Shown here: piece after piece, positions 1 through 10,793 of the stretch
How positions within the stretch are numbered: position 1 is the first letter of the stretch
How the letters are laid out: each line of letters opens with the position of its first letter
Source of the DNA: Echiichthys vipera
Taxonomy: Eukaryota; Chordata; Actinopteri; Perciformes; Trachinidae
Assembly: GCA_963691815.1 (NCBI GenBank)
Contig: OY829659.1
Coordinates: forward strand, 16,630,241 to 16,694,240
Direction: 5' to 3'
Length of the DNA: 64,000 nt
Position numbers and translations under genes: made by a program
The notes under the pieces: model-generated
What the model saw: only the letters and a program-made list of their open reading frames with translations
What the model was told of the DNA's origin: nothing
Databases searched by the model: none

Positions 1-887
1 ATGTACCACTTCTAATAAATGAGAAGTGGGTGTAACAAAATGTACGACCATTGTTTTGCCAGGGACCTTGGTGTATTTCTGGCAAAATACTTTTTCAATA
101 TTTAATTGCTGTTACTACTCAAATCTTATAATGGAGTTGTAGAAACAGTTTTAAAAGATTAGATCAGCTACCCTGAAGCACCAGAATTACTAAATTATCA
201 GCACAATGTTGTTCAATAAAACCCACAACAGCGCCTTTTCAGCTAAAGGCCAGATAAACATATGCTGTAATTCAGCGAAACCATTTCCTGGATCGGGTCC
301 TCAATCTTCAACTTGTAAATACATAACAATAAATAAATGTTTTGTTTTTTAAAAAGTACCAAAGGATGTGCTTTCACTGCAGTTTATCTCGTCATAGTTC
401 CATTTTGGTTTTCTTTGCTACATGAAAATTTGGAACTCAGGGTTTCGCATTCAACTGTGCACTAAGGTTTTCTTCATTTTTAATCCACCCTGCACTTTAA
501 AATCCATTCTTGTGATATGGGAGGTTTTTTCTGGCTTTAACATGAATATCAGATCTGAGCGTCATACATTTGAAATAGCAATATTTCTTAGTAACATTAA
601 ACCCTGTTGAAAAAAGGTAGTCTTGTATCTCTTACATCCTATTTTGTGTGTTATTTAAATTTCATATAAATCCTCCTCACACAACTTTGAGCAAATCCTC
701 AAGAGGGGTGAAAAAGTTCATACAGCACTATATGGCAACATGCAATTTCACATCTCCAGCAAAGCCAGCTTGGATACCTGGACTTAAGAGTGACGCTTGT
801 TGAGTTAAAATCTGTAAGACACCGCTGCTGAGACAGTAAGGTACAGTTTTTCATTCTGGCGGCGAAGCACAAACTAGCTTTAAACTA

Positions 888-3800
888 TTTATTCCCTCAA
901 AAAATACTCAAGAAGGCAAACTCTTGTTAATGCAAAAATCAAAATGCCCTTGAAATGACAGCAGTGTGCTAATCTAAGCCTGAGAATCTGATTGTTTTAG
1001 TTTAAGACAAAGGTGTGATTTGGTGCCCCGTGTTATGAGCTGATTGAGGTTGAAGCCAATTCCCTTTCACTTTGATATGTAATCCAAAGCTTCCTTCTTA
1101 TAGGTTAATCACATGACGTGTCATAAAAAGGTTTGATGGAAAAAGTATTCAATTTTTTTCTTATCTCATCTCATCTTCAACTGCTTATCCGGGGACGGGT
1201 CGCGGGGGCAGCAGCTCTAGCAGGGGACCCCAAACTTCCCTTTCCCGGGCCACATTAACCAGCTCTAACTGGGGGATCCCGAGGCGTTCCCAGGCCAGTG
1301 TGGAGATATAATCTCTTCACCTAGTACTGGGTCTTCTCCGATGCCTCCAAAACATGTCAAATGAAGTGAAATGAGAGTGCATTGACAACAACACTCCTTT
1401 CAAACTGTTTATAAAAAAATAAAGAGCCAATCTAACAATCCATGTGCCTGCCAGGACAGAATGAAGCAAATACATCAGAACTTTGCAATGTACATATTCA
1501 TTTGTTGTTACAGAGCTGGATTAACAGTCCAGTTTTAAGACAGAAACTCTGACTCACCCACAAATTGGCAGCAAACATTTGAAAAACACACAAAAAAATC
1601 CACCGGAAAATGACAAAAGCAGTTATGAACTTAATTTTGACAACAGTAAAACAAAATTTGCTAACTTATTTACATTGATCACATACTGAAATAGAAACAT
1701 ATCATCCATCTTCTCCATCATCTCCTTTGCTAGAATGCCAAATGTTGTCACTGAACCAGTCACAAAAAAGGAGGATTTTCAGTCCCAGCCACCGAGAATA
1801 AAAAGGCTGTAGATGAGCGGTGCTTAGTGCACACCAGTAGATACAATCACAAAGACTGACTGCCTGTTACTTATACCTGTCCTCAATAGGCCAAAGACTA
1901 AAATGATGATGACATATTTTCAAATTCAAGAGCAAAAGACACATCAAATATTTTGGCAGCGCTTCAATACAAACAGCATATTAATATTTAAATTTGGTAA
2001 AAAGTCGTTTTGATATATTTCAGTCCTTTTACTAACAATTTTGTAGTACAAATGTTTAGTTTAGTCCAGCTCAGGAGCTAGAAAGTGACTCTGCTGCTGT
2101 TTGAACTGATGCGTCTCCAGGAGTGATGATCGACCACATGACATACAGCACTGAAGACGCTGTAGCAACTCTCTAATGACAGGCCTCTCCCTTAAATCAC
2201 TTAAACACCTAATTATGCTCTCAAGTCATTGTAGACATTGTAAACAACATATAAAAAGGTAGAGCTATGGCTTAACTGTCATGAAAAATAAATCACTGCA
2301 TGCTTTAGATCTACCTTGCAAAATAGTCCTTGTGGTCTCTGTGTTGAATTATCTTGAGCTGAGCCGACACCTGGGTGTCAGCACAGCTCAAATGTGTTCC
2401 CTACCATTAGGATGGAGCACCATGAAGTGATTTGTTGCTTCCTAAAAGGTAGAAGCTCTGTAGTAAATTTCACACATTTGTAAAAATTTTACATTCAAAA
2501 CAGCCAAAACTTTCTGATTTTTCAACTTGCACTCGAGGATGCATTCACTTACGCTAATGTCAGGTTTGAAGTTACCGTACCAAGTACTCTTCCCAGTCAT
2601 AGTAGGTCTGCTACAACTGCATACCGTCTCCATGTTCTAATGACAGAATCTTATATTTGATGACACAACACTTTTTAAAGAAGTGTTACTAAAAAAAAAA
2701 AAATGGGACAATACCTTGAAAACATCTTGGCTGTGCACTAGGTAAACATTCTCTACTTTAATGGATGCTAGTTGTTTTGGCTGTTCTGAGTGCACCTTTC
2801 TCACCGTGCTTCATTGTCTTCACCACTTAGACAAGCTATTTTTGAATTCATAGCGTCTTGGGTTTGTGCAATTCATGAGCTTTTCATATGGGCCATTTCA
2901 AAATGTGGACATTTTCACAGCTCTGTAACAGATTGAAGTTCATTCCGCTCTAAGGCCTATTTTGCAAAATAATGACAAAACAAAAAAATCTATGTATATT
3001 AGGGCTGGAAGATAGGACAAATTCATCAGCTATAGACTGAATCTATATGGCTGATGGAAATTGTTTGGCTGTTTTAAATTTACCAAGCTATTTGCATTTA
3101 TATGTCCACCACAATGGGATTCAAGGCTTCTAACGTGATGCAGATATTTAACCATTAAGAGCACACTTTCGATGCCATCAATAGTTGCAATGGAGCCGGC
3201 AATCATTCACTACTAGCCTGCACTGTATCCTACACAGCATAAAACACATTACCTGCACTCCAGTGTGGCTTTTGAAGAGACATCATGTCAGTATGTGCAT
3301 CTGTTTAATGGCTTTGTAATCAAGTGATGTAATGCAGTTTTGCAAGTGCACCACATTGTTGGTCACCTGGAGCTAATGTAGGGAATGCACCATCAGTCAC
3401 CAGTAAAAGTGGTGATGGTGGCCAATTGGTAAAGTCTGCCCTAATGCCCAACCCTAATATGTATGATGTATGGTGATGTGGTGGCACAGAACAAAGTTAT
3501 GAAAGTAAAGATATATGGCCAAAGATTTTCAAACCCATGTTATGGCTGTGTATCTAACTGGAGCATTGTTAGCACTAGATAAGTCCAAGGAGATGATCAG
3601 ATGAGCACCTCTTCCACAGTCCGGCCGAGCTATGATGTTTCGCTCCAGGTTCTGTATTATGGAGTCCTATCTGAGTTCACTCCATAATTTAGAATTTGTA
3701 GTCACAGAGGATTCTGATAGGTGCTTCTTCTTCTTTTGGTCCCATTTTCCTTTCACAATTTCATCTTCAGAGTCTGAAAATCTAGAGTAACTATTAAGGA

Positions 3801-3897
3801 CTCCGATGATTCCTTGCAGTCCAGAGCAGCTGGCTGGTTTGTATTTATGGTGGTGACAGAGGCTACTCACATTCAGTGATCTTCAAGGCAGGAGCGG
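888..3897 (-). other. mepce: mepce 3' flank and possible 3' UTR
   Basis: This stretch follows the mepce stop codon on the minus strand. No conserved coding sequence is seen. Minus-strand poly(A) signal candidates are an ATTAAA at about 3304-3309 and an AATAAA at 888-893, so the UTR could be 0.6 or 3 kb long; the sequence alone does not decide. A 67-codon minus-strand reading frame at 3870-3667, just after the stop, is rich in Ser, Lys and acidic residues. It matches no family I know and is probably chance UTR sequence. The repeat at 1161-1350 lies inside. The UTR extent is an inference. Confidence 0.3.
1161..1350. repeat. Fish interspersed repeat, retrotransposon-like fragment
   Basis: This GC-rich island in an AT-rich background begins near tcttcaactgcttatccggg. 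It carries phrases such as cgggtcgcgggggcagcag and gggatcccgaggcgttccc, which I recognise as a repeat found in many copies in teleost genomes. It is probably the 3' part of a non-LTR element or a SINE built on one. The exact family is not certain from memory. It is a short, degenerate copy with no open reading frame. Confidence 0.65.
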
Positions 3898-6800
3898 TCA
3901 TTTGCGAAATAAGTAGATTGGCCTCTGAAAACCTGTTGTAGTCGGGAAAAAAAAGTTAAAAATGACATCAACCTACAGTGGTGGATGACGTGTAATGCAT
4001 GAATTTGTTTGGACAAATTAGTGAATTACCTCTCATTGAACACTTGGGGGCTCCAAGATACTCATAACTGGTGAAGCCCACCTCTGTTGTAAGGTATGAT
4101 GAAAACTGGTCAGGTTTGAGGCGGATGCTATGAAAATTCCTGCCAATATTATCCTGTCAAGAGAGTAAAACACAAATAATTCTTATACTTCAGGCAATCA
4201 AACTGAGCTTTAAAATCACTGAAAGCCCCTGGCATAACCACAGTTGTTTTTGGTTTGTTACAAAAGTCACGGTTTACATCACAACTTGCCATCTTAGTGT
4301 CTTACCGTCAACTTCTTCCTCCTCACATACGACTCCCAGGGCTGTGGCTCCAGGATGAACATGCCTCCAGGACGGAGATGTCTGTAGACTCTCTTGAATA
4401 GCCGCTTGAGGCCACTGTCTCCCCAGTTGAGGTGAACCCATTTAGTAACACTCAGGCACATGATCACGTCGTACTCTGGCCGCTGAGTCAAAAGAAGATT
4501 ATCGTTTTCCAGTACATAATTGGCCTAAAGGAGAGAAAAGATGTGGTAAGAAAAACATGGCCTTGACAGGACAAACTTTTTTGTGCTACCCAGCACTATG
4601 ACTAACAAAGTGTAGACCACAGATTTCTGGGCCTGCAAAGTGAAACCAATGCAGAAGTGCCATAAACCTGCACTCTCTCTAATGACAGTCTGCTGACTCC
4701 AAAAAGAACTTTGATTTTATAGAAGTCATTGAGAAATACAAGAAGAAGAAAATAACCCTTCACCTCACAAGATTTATTACCAGCCTTGACAGCATGGATA
4801 AAACTGATAATCTTGTTTGAATAACGTTTATGAAAGTGTCTTAAATTTGGTTTTGGGTCTACTGTACAGCAGAGTGCAGTGATGTGCAGGTCGACCCACT
4901 CGTCTACAAATCATCACTCGCTTATCAGGCAAGTTTCAGGTCAGATTGAGAAAACCTATTGTTGGGGACCAGCAAAAGGGAGAATTTAATGACAAGGAGT
5001 AAAAGAAAAAGAAAAAACACCTTTTGTATTAAATCAAATATGCTTCCATACAGCTTTCCACACTTTAACCTGATACCTGGGTAGATCTGTCTAACAAATA
5101 CTACTCCTGAAGGTAGCCTGACATTTCTCCCTCAAATCCATCTTGTATTGTGCAGGCTCAGGTGGTCCTCTTGAGGCTTTCCACTCATTTACGGGATAAG
5201 CTCTGTGCTGCACTGCCATTATCTCTAATACTCATAGCAGGGAAGAGGCCGTTATTGATTGCATTCAGAAACACTAAGGTCTCTGCATCTAACCAATTCA
5301 TGTAGCTGCCTACACAAAGCCAGTAAGGCACAAGGCCAGTGGAGTGAAGGAACTTCGATAGAAATTAGAACAATAAAATTTTAATGAGAAACATTTATAT
5401 TAGAAAAGCTGCCGTAACATTTGTCAAATACTCAATGGGTGGCACTGAAAGGCCGATGTCATTAGAAATGCTTCCAGCAACATCAACCTGCTGAAAAGGA
5501 CAGGCTGGTTCCTCTTTTCTGCTTCCATCTTTCAGTTCTCAAAATCACTGGCAACTTCAGGGAATAGAGGAGTCTCGGACTGGTAACACACACAATGAGG
5601 TGTGCAACACGCACAATGAGGTGTGCAACACACACAAAAACATAAAAGGTAGCGGCAATTCCCTCCATAATTACAGACTGAGCAGGTGCAGATAAATTCA
5701 GTCTAATAGAAGTGATTCAGATGATGAAACTGACTTTCCCTTCTCTCGAGACAAGACAATTATCATTATCATCAGGTTCCAGGGAGAGTAAGTGGGCACA
5801 CAATTTATGGCCTCTTGTGAAGTCAGTCAGACATCCTAATAAATGGTTTTGGGTGCGGTTTTTTTTACATGTTTGACAAGAGACAAGGCCATGTTTCTTT
5901 ACATAATGATGTTGTCTTAGTCTTAATGAATATATAAGATGCTGACATAATGCAGGCAGTGCCTAATGAAACACTGACTTTATTTTGACCTTCATCTAGG
6001 CTCCTAAGATGCCGTATCATGGGAACCTCATTCATGTTTACACAGTTAATGTCGTCTTACCTTGACGAAGGACACATTTGAGGGGAATTCTCCGGGACGT
6101 GTGGTTGATGTTTCTGTAAGTGGAGGTGCAGCAATGGGCCCTCTGGAGATCCGTAGGGACACAGGAAAAGAGCAACTCACAGAGTGATCAGTGGGTGGTG
6201 AATCACAGTCTTCCTGCTCCATTTCCTCTGTTTTGCCATCTTGCCTCTGGGTCCGTGCCTCATCTGTGTGACAGGACTCATTGTCATTTACAGCGACTGC
6301 AGGGCCACTTTCTCCTTTCACTGGTTTACCGTTTTCACTCATGTGCTCAGATTCATCGCCGTTCTTATCTGTGCGACTCTCATTTCCATTCCTCTCCTCC
6401 TGCTTCATGTTCTTTTTCTCCTGCATTGCATGCCTGGCCTCTTGGGTCTGCAGTTCAGACAGATAATGTCTGATGTTCTTACGGGCTGCATGTACCAGAC
6501 CACTGTCAATATCCAGGCCCAATATGCGGGCCGGTCTTAGCATTTTGGCAATATAGAGTGTTAGGTGGCCTGAGTTGCATCCCAAATCCAGAACGTCTTT
6601 ACCTTCAAACCATTCTGGACGGAGCACACGCACCCGTGCGTCTTCACTAGCACCTGGATTGCGGTAACCATAATACTTGTTGTAGTTCCCATACTGGAAC
6701 TTCTTCTTCTGTTGCTCCTTTGCCTGGTTGTGGGGCTGCTGTTGATGGCGACCTCCGGGCCCTGTTTTGGGACCACTCCTTGGCGTGTGGAAGGACTGGG

Positions 6801-7872
6801 AATTTCTCGACCCCCATGTACCACAGCTCCTGTCTCCAGATCCCGATTTTCCAAGTGGCGTAGAATGGGTCACAGGGGGCTCCATTTTGCCAGAGTTGCG
6901 CCTACGCTTGCGCCTGCTTGTGGGCTGGTTTGGTGCCCCTGATATAGAGGAAGTGGAATCCTCTATAGACACAGATGTCCTCTCCTCCTTGCAGCTGGAT
7001 GAGTTGTCAGTTGAGTGATCATGGGAATCCCCTGTGACACTGGAAAAACTGTTGGACTCTTTGGAGACATCTAGTGCAGAACATGAGGCTAACATACCCA
7101 ATATCGTTGTTGTGGAGGTGCTTGTTTCAATCTGGCCTTTTCCTGATTCTGACAGGTTGATTTGTGCGGTTGAAATCCCACTACTACTACCACCACCACC
7201 CCCAACTCCACCTCCTCCATGGTGTCTGTTGCGGTGTCTCTTCCTGCCACTACTCTTGAAGGGGGAAACCAAACTGCCTGCTAATCCGCTGTTCAGGTTC
7301 AGAGGATCTGTGATGTCTCTGGGGATGAGGATCTCCACGGGATCTCGACTCTTTGCTGGCAGCGGGGAGGATTTGGGTGTCTCTGCATTCAGTGCCTTGT
7401 TGACCTCCTCATCCAGCAGGCTGTTAAGATTCAGTGGGTCGAAAATGTTCCCACCCAGGAGGAAGTTGGTAGGCAGGACAGAGTCACTCTCAGAGTTGGC
7501 CCTTCGTCTCCTTTTGCCAGATGATGGATGCTTGAAACTAAAGTTTGCTGTGTTGCGGCGCTTCATTATTTTCGTTTGCTGCGGGTGTTTGGAATGATGA
7601 AAGCTGTTCCTGCGATTGATGTTATTCTCGTTCCCTCTGGCTTCCTGTCCAGGATCGTCTGAGTGGGTAAGCACTGCAGTCGCGCTGGCGTGTTTTGGTG
7701 AGGCATCGGTGCCTGAGACAGGACAAGCAGCTGCAAAATCAGGGGTGGCCGCGGTACCCTCCACCATCACAGATATGTTACTGTAACCTCCGGTACATTC
7801 TGAGAGCTGTAGAGATGTAGTTGAGCTGGCCTGTGGACTGCCAGTTTTTACCGTATCCTCATCAACGGACAT
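3898..7872 (-). CDS. mepce: 7SK snRNA methylphosphate capping enzyme (MEPCE/Bin3 family)
   Basis: It transfers a methyl group from S-adenosylmethionine to the 5' gamma-phosphate of 7SK snRNA and stays in the nuclear 7SK snRNP that holds P-TEFb inactive. Coding exons on the minus strand are 7872-6061, 4524-4306, 4153-4030 and 3932-3898 (2190 nt, 729 residues plus stop; human about 689). Splice sites are GT/AG and the frame is continuous. Residues 1 to about 395 are a low-complexity, basic and Ser-rich tail. The methyltransferase follows, with SAM motif [13 protein letters not shown] at 427-439, LGLDID near 451-456, then [27 protein letters not shown] and [10 protein letters not shown], all close to human MEPCE. 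The end RPIYLFRK lacks the few extra residues of human. Residues 474-567 are a long polar, acidic insert in the fold, longer than in human. The start is the first ATG of the exon that opens after an acceptor at 7919/7920. Bin3-family assignment is firm; whether this is the a or b fish copy is unknown. Confidence 0.95.
5588..5629. repeat. Two-copy 21-bp tandem repeat in mepce intron
   Basis: The unit cacaatgaggtgtgcaaca, with one variable base near its start, occurs twice in direct succession, flanked by short CA runs. It lies in the first coding-region intron of mepce. It is probably a simple minisatellite seed. Confidence 0.6.
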
Positions 7873-7919
7873 CTCTTTTGGTTTTCAGGGCTGATGCAGA
7901 CATGGAAATGTTTCAGGAT
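7873..7919 (-). other. mepce: mepce 5' UTR part of exon 2
   Basis: On the minus strand a pyrimidine-rich run ending in gtgactttcag sits just before 7919. About 47 nt of untranslated sequence then leads to the start ATG at 7872. This implies an upstream noncoding exon. Confidence 0.6.
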
Positions 7920-8131
7920 CTGAAAGTCACAGAAAATATCTTTTAAATGAAAAACTTGAATTGTATAAATCCTTTGAAGTACAGTGAATGAAGTGCATAT
8001 TTCTGCAATAACGCGCTCCTAACTGCAATGTAAAGTCCCTCATACCAACACAAATAATAGATTTATGCTTCTGAGACTCTCAAACTTAAAGATACCTAAA
8101 AAATGAGGGTCAGTTGACAGGCACGTCATGG

Positions 8132-8280
8132 TCAATTCAATTTTATTTGTAGTGCCAAATCATATCAAAAGTTATCTCAAGACACTTAACATGTAGAGTA
8201 GGTCTAGGCCACATTCTATAACTCATTTATGATCTACAGAGACCCAACAATTCCACCATGAGCAGCAACTAGTTGCAATC

Positions 8281-8349
<69 letters not shown>

Positions 8350-8391
8350 ATATTTATATAAATATATATAGTGCACAGTGGCAAGGAAAAG
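8132..8391. repeat. Fish interspersed repeat interrupted by (CT)n(AT)n
   Basis: The sequence begins tcaattcaattttatttgta and runs through agtaggtctaggccacat and gacccaacaattcc. It ends gtgcacagtggcaaggaaaa. I recognise the order of these phrases from a very common teleost repeat. A (CT)n then (AT)n microsatellite at 8282-8346 splits the copy. It lies in mepce intron 1. Confidence 0.6.
8282..8346. repeat. Compound (CT)n(TA)n microsatellite
   Basis: Pure CT dinucleotides pass directly into TA dinucleotides. A short (AAT)n run follows at about 8447-8478. Both lie in mepce intron 1. Confidence 0.9.
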
Positions 8392-8639
8392 TGGATGTAC
8401 CAGATTAGCCTTTACTTTCCACTATCATCTCCTATACTGTTCTTAATAATAATAATAATAATAAGAATAATAATAATAGCAAAAGTCTCCGTTTTAGATG
8501 CAGAGTCTCGGGCTATAGCTGTTATCGGATATCAGTGGGTGTATCTGCCATCTGAAGCGCGTCTACTCAGGGGTTAATGACCTGAAAAGTTTAGGGTCCT
8601 GTCCTGTGCTGGACAGTCATCTAGTTAGCACGCTAGCTC

Positions 8640-9250
8640 CTAGCTTCTCTCTCGCGGGCCAGAAGACTGAAACGTCGACTAACGTTCAGCTCAACTTCGG
8701 CCAAAAAAGCCGTTATTATTAGACAAACAGTGAAGTACCCACCTCGATATGCTGCTGCCTGGCCCCCTCTAAGCCACACACGAAAGTGATACTATCTAGC
8801 AGACGGACACCTATAACACGTACAGTCAACAGTGTAGTCACCATCAAAGTAACAGTCTCACCTCTCGGTTCTCCCCGCCTCCGGCCGGACTGTCACTACC
8901 GCGCGCACTCTCTCTCTCGAGCTCGAGATCCGAGCTAACGTTAGCGTAGCTAGCACTCAAGTGTCCCTACATCAATACAACGGTGGGAAGTAAAACACGC
9001 GAGTAAACAGAGCGCGGGTGTACCGTGCGAGTCTGTCGGCGGCGAAAGGCTCCTCTGCCCTTCAAACTGTCTTGTGGACTTGTTCAGTGAACTCCTCGTC
9101 GCCCAGTGTCAGGCAGGCAGGTTGGTGAATAAATTATTCCATTCGCTGATAGAGTCAGCATGGCGGCGCATCCGGGCTCCGAGCTGTAGTCCAAGATGAC
9201 TGGGGCGGAGATCTCTGTGACTGGGAGGAGAGCTCCGTCTCTACTAGGAT
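8640..9250 (-). promoter_or_regulatory. mepce: CpG-rich mepce promoter and noncoding first exon
   Basis: CpG and GC content rise sharply here against the AT-rich surroundings. A minus-strand donor (accgagag followed by gtgaga) ends a likely noncoding first exon at 8862. A second possible donor lies near 8742. A YY1-like motif (atggcggc at 9160-9167) falls where such motifs commonly mark start sites of CpG promoters, so transcription probably starts around 9130-9180. No TATA box is evident. The exact start is inferred. A hAT-type element is inserted at 9262, directly upstream. Confidence 0.65.
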
Positions 9251-9261
9251 ATTATAATGAG

Positions 9262-10210
9262 CAGTGGCGGAGTAAGGTGGTCATTGGCCCCTAGGCTACT
9301 GTTTGTTTGGGCCCCCCACATTATTAATTATGCATTATCAGACCCCCCCCCCCCACACACACACACACACACACACACACTAGAACTGAAGAAAAGTCCT
9401 TTTAAGTCAATTTAGGGATTTCCTTTAGTAGATCCTGGTCCCGTTGTTCTTTCAGTTGTGCTTTTCTTTTTCATGGTCCGCAATCACATTTCCTCTGACA
9501 TTTTTCCACTATACTGTCTAGTAACAGCGAGTGACGTATGATTTGACAACAAAGCTGACCTTTTGAACCCGGCCACATGATTTATTTATTTGTTTATTTA
9601 TTTGATTGGGATAATGCACATTAATTTCCCCCTGGGATTATTAAAGTATTTCTGATCTGAATTAACATATCAAAGGGTATCAATGTAAATGTGCCAGAGT
9701 TAGCATAATTGCTAAGTTTCATATTATCATATTTCGTATTATAAAAACATACAGACAACACACCATGGCAAAAGAGGGAGAGAGAGAAAAGGAAACATAG
9801 AAATTTTACACACAAATAAGTGGCAGCTGTTTGGGTAAATGTGTCCCATAACTATCCAGTGACTTCATCACTGATTGGTGCATGTTCTCCCCGTGTCTGC
9901 GTGGGTTTTCTCCGGGTTCTCCAGCTTCCTCCCACAGTCTGAAGACATGCATGTGTTAATTTAGGACTCTAAATTGCCCGTAGGTGTGAATGGTTGTCTG
10001 TCTCTGTTTGTCTCTGTTTGTCTCTATGTTCCCTGTCCAGGATGTACCCAGCCTCACGCCCCATTGTCAGCTGGGATCAGCTCCAGCCCCCCGCAACCCT
10101 GATAGGGGCAAGCGGTTGAAGATGATGGATGGATGGAGGTTAAAAAAAAAATTTCTGGCCAATCCGGGGGCCCTGCAGCGTAGGCTATCCTGTGCATGAA
10201 TCCGCCTCTG
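9262..10210. mobile_element. Non-autonomous hAT-type DNA transposon with 8-bp TSD
   Basis: The 949-bp element begins cagtggcgga and ends tccgcctctg, so its termini match at 9 of 10 positions when inverted. It is bounded by perfect 8-bp direct repeats ataatgag at 9254-9261 and 10211-10218. The CAGTGGCG-type end and 8-bp duplication are hallmarks of hAT elements. No transposase frame is present. Inside are a poly(C)/(AC)n microsatellite at 9346-9380 and a LINE-2 3' tail at 9878-10138, so it is a composite. The perfect duplication suggests fairly recent insertion. Confidence 0.88.
9878..10138 (+). mobile_element. LINE-2-type 3' tail fragment
   Basis: The fragment carries catgttctccccgtgtctgc, gggttttctccgggttctcc and the end cagctgggatcagctcc, finishing in gatggatggatgga. 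This is the familiar 3' end of fish L2/Maui-type retrotransposons with its short tandem tail. It is nested in the hAT-type element. The truncated 5' end is typical of LINE insertion. Confidence 0.8.
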
Positions 10211-10660
10211 ATAATGAGCCTCACTGATCCTCATGCTAGTAAACTGCATGGCTGCAACATCTGATTTATAGGCCTCAATCAATAACTGTTAAAACTGTAT
10301 GTGATACAAAACAGGGAATATGCAAATCCTGTGAAACTTTGAATGTTTAGCTGTTTTTCCCTTGACACATTACTATAAAAACTTATTTATTTATGACACT
10401 CAATTTTAATCTAATCGGTTTAATCCTTCCAGTCCTAACATCACATTACATTGTGGTGTTATAGTATCCATATACAAAACACCCTAACTGTTGGTTTAAT
10501 AACATCAAAATCAAATCAAAATTGCCTATTTACTTACACATATATGTTGAACTTATTTTTTTATGGGGGCATGTGCAGTCTTAAGAATATCCAATACAAT
10601 ATCCAGTGCTATAAGAATATCCGCAATGTGACTCTATTTAATAACTGCTATTTTTGTTTT

Positions 10661-10661
<1 letters not shown>

Positions 10662-10750
<89 letters not shown>

Positions 10751-10793
10751 TGTATATATATTATTGGCAATATATAATTGCCAATAATATATA
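10662..10793. repeat. (AC)n(TA)n microsatellite followed by AT-rich hairpin
   Basis: About 48 bp of AC dinucleotides pass into TA dinucleotides to 10743. An AT-rich stem follows: tattattggcaa near 10759-10770 pairs with ttgccaataata at 10778-10789 across a 7-base loop, with arms of about 16 bp. Confidence 0.85.

Noticed and set aside
7034..7597. 187-codon plus-strand reading frame rich in Leu, Pro and Ser
   Set aside because: It is the antisense shadow of the long mepce exon and has no domain of its own.
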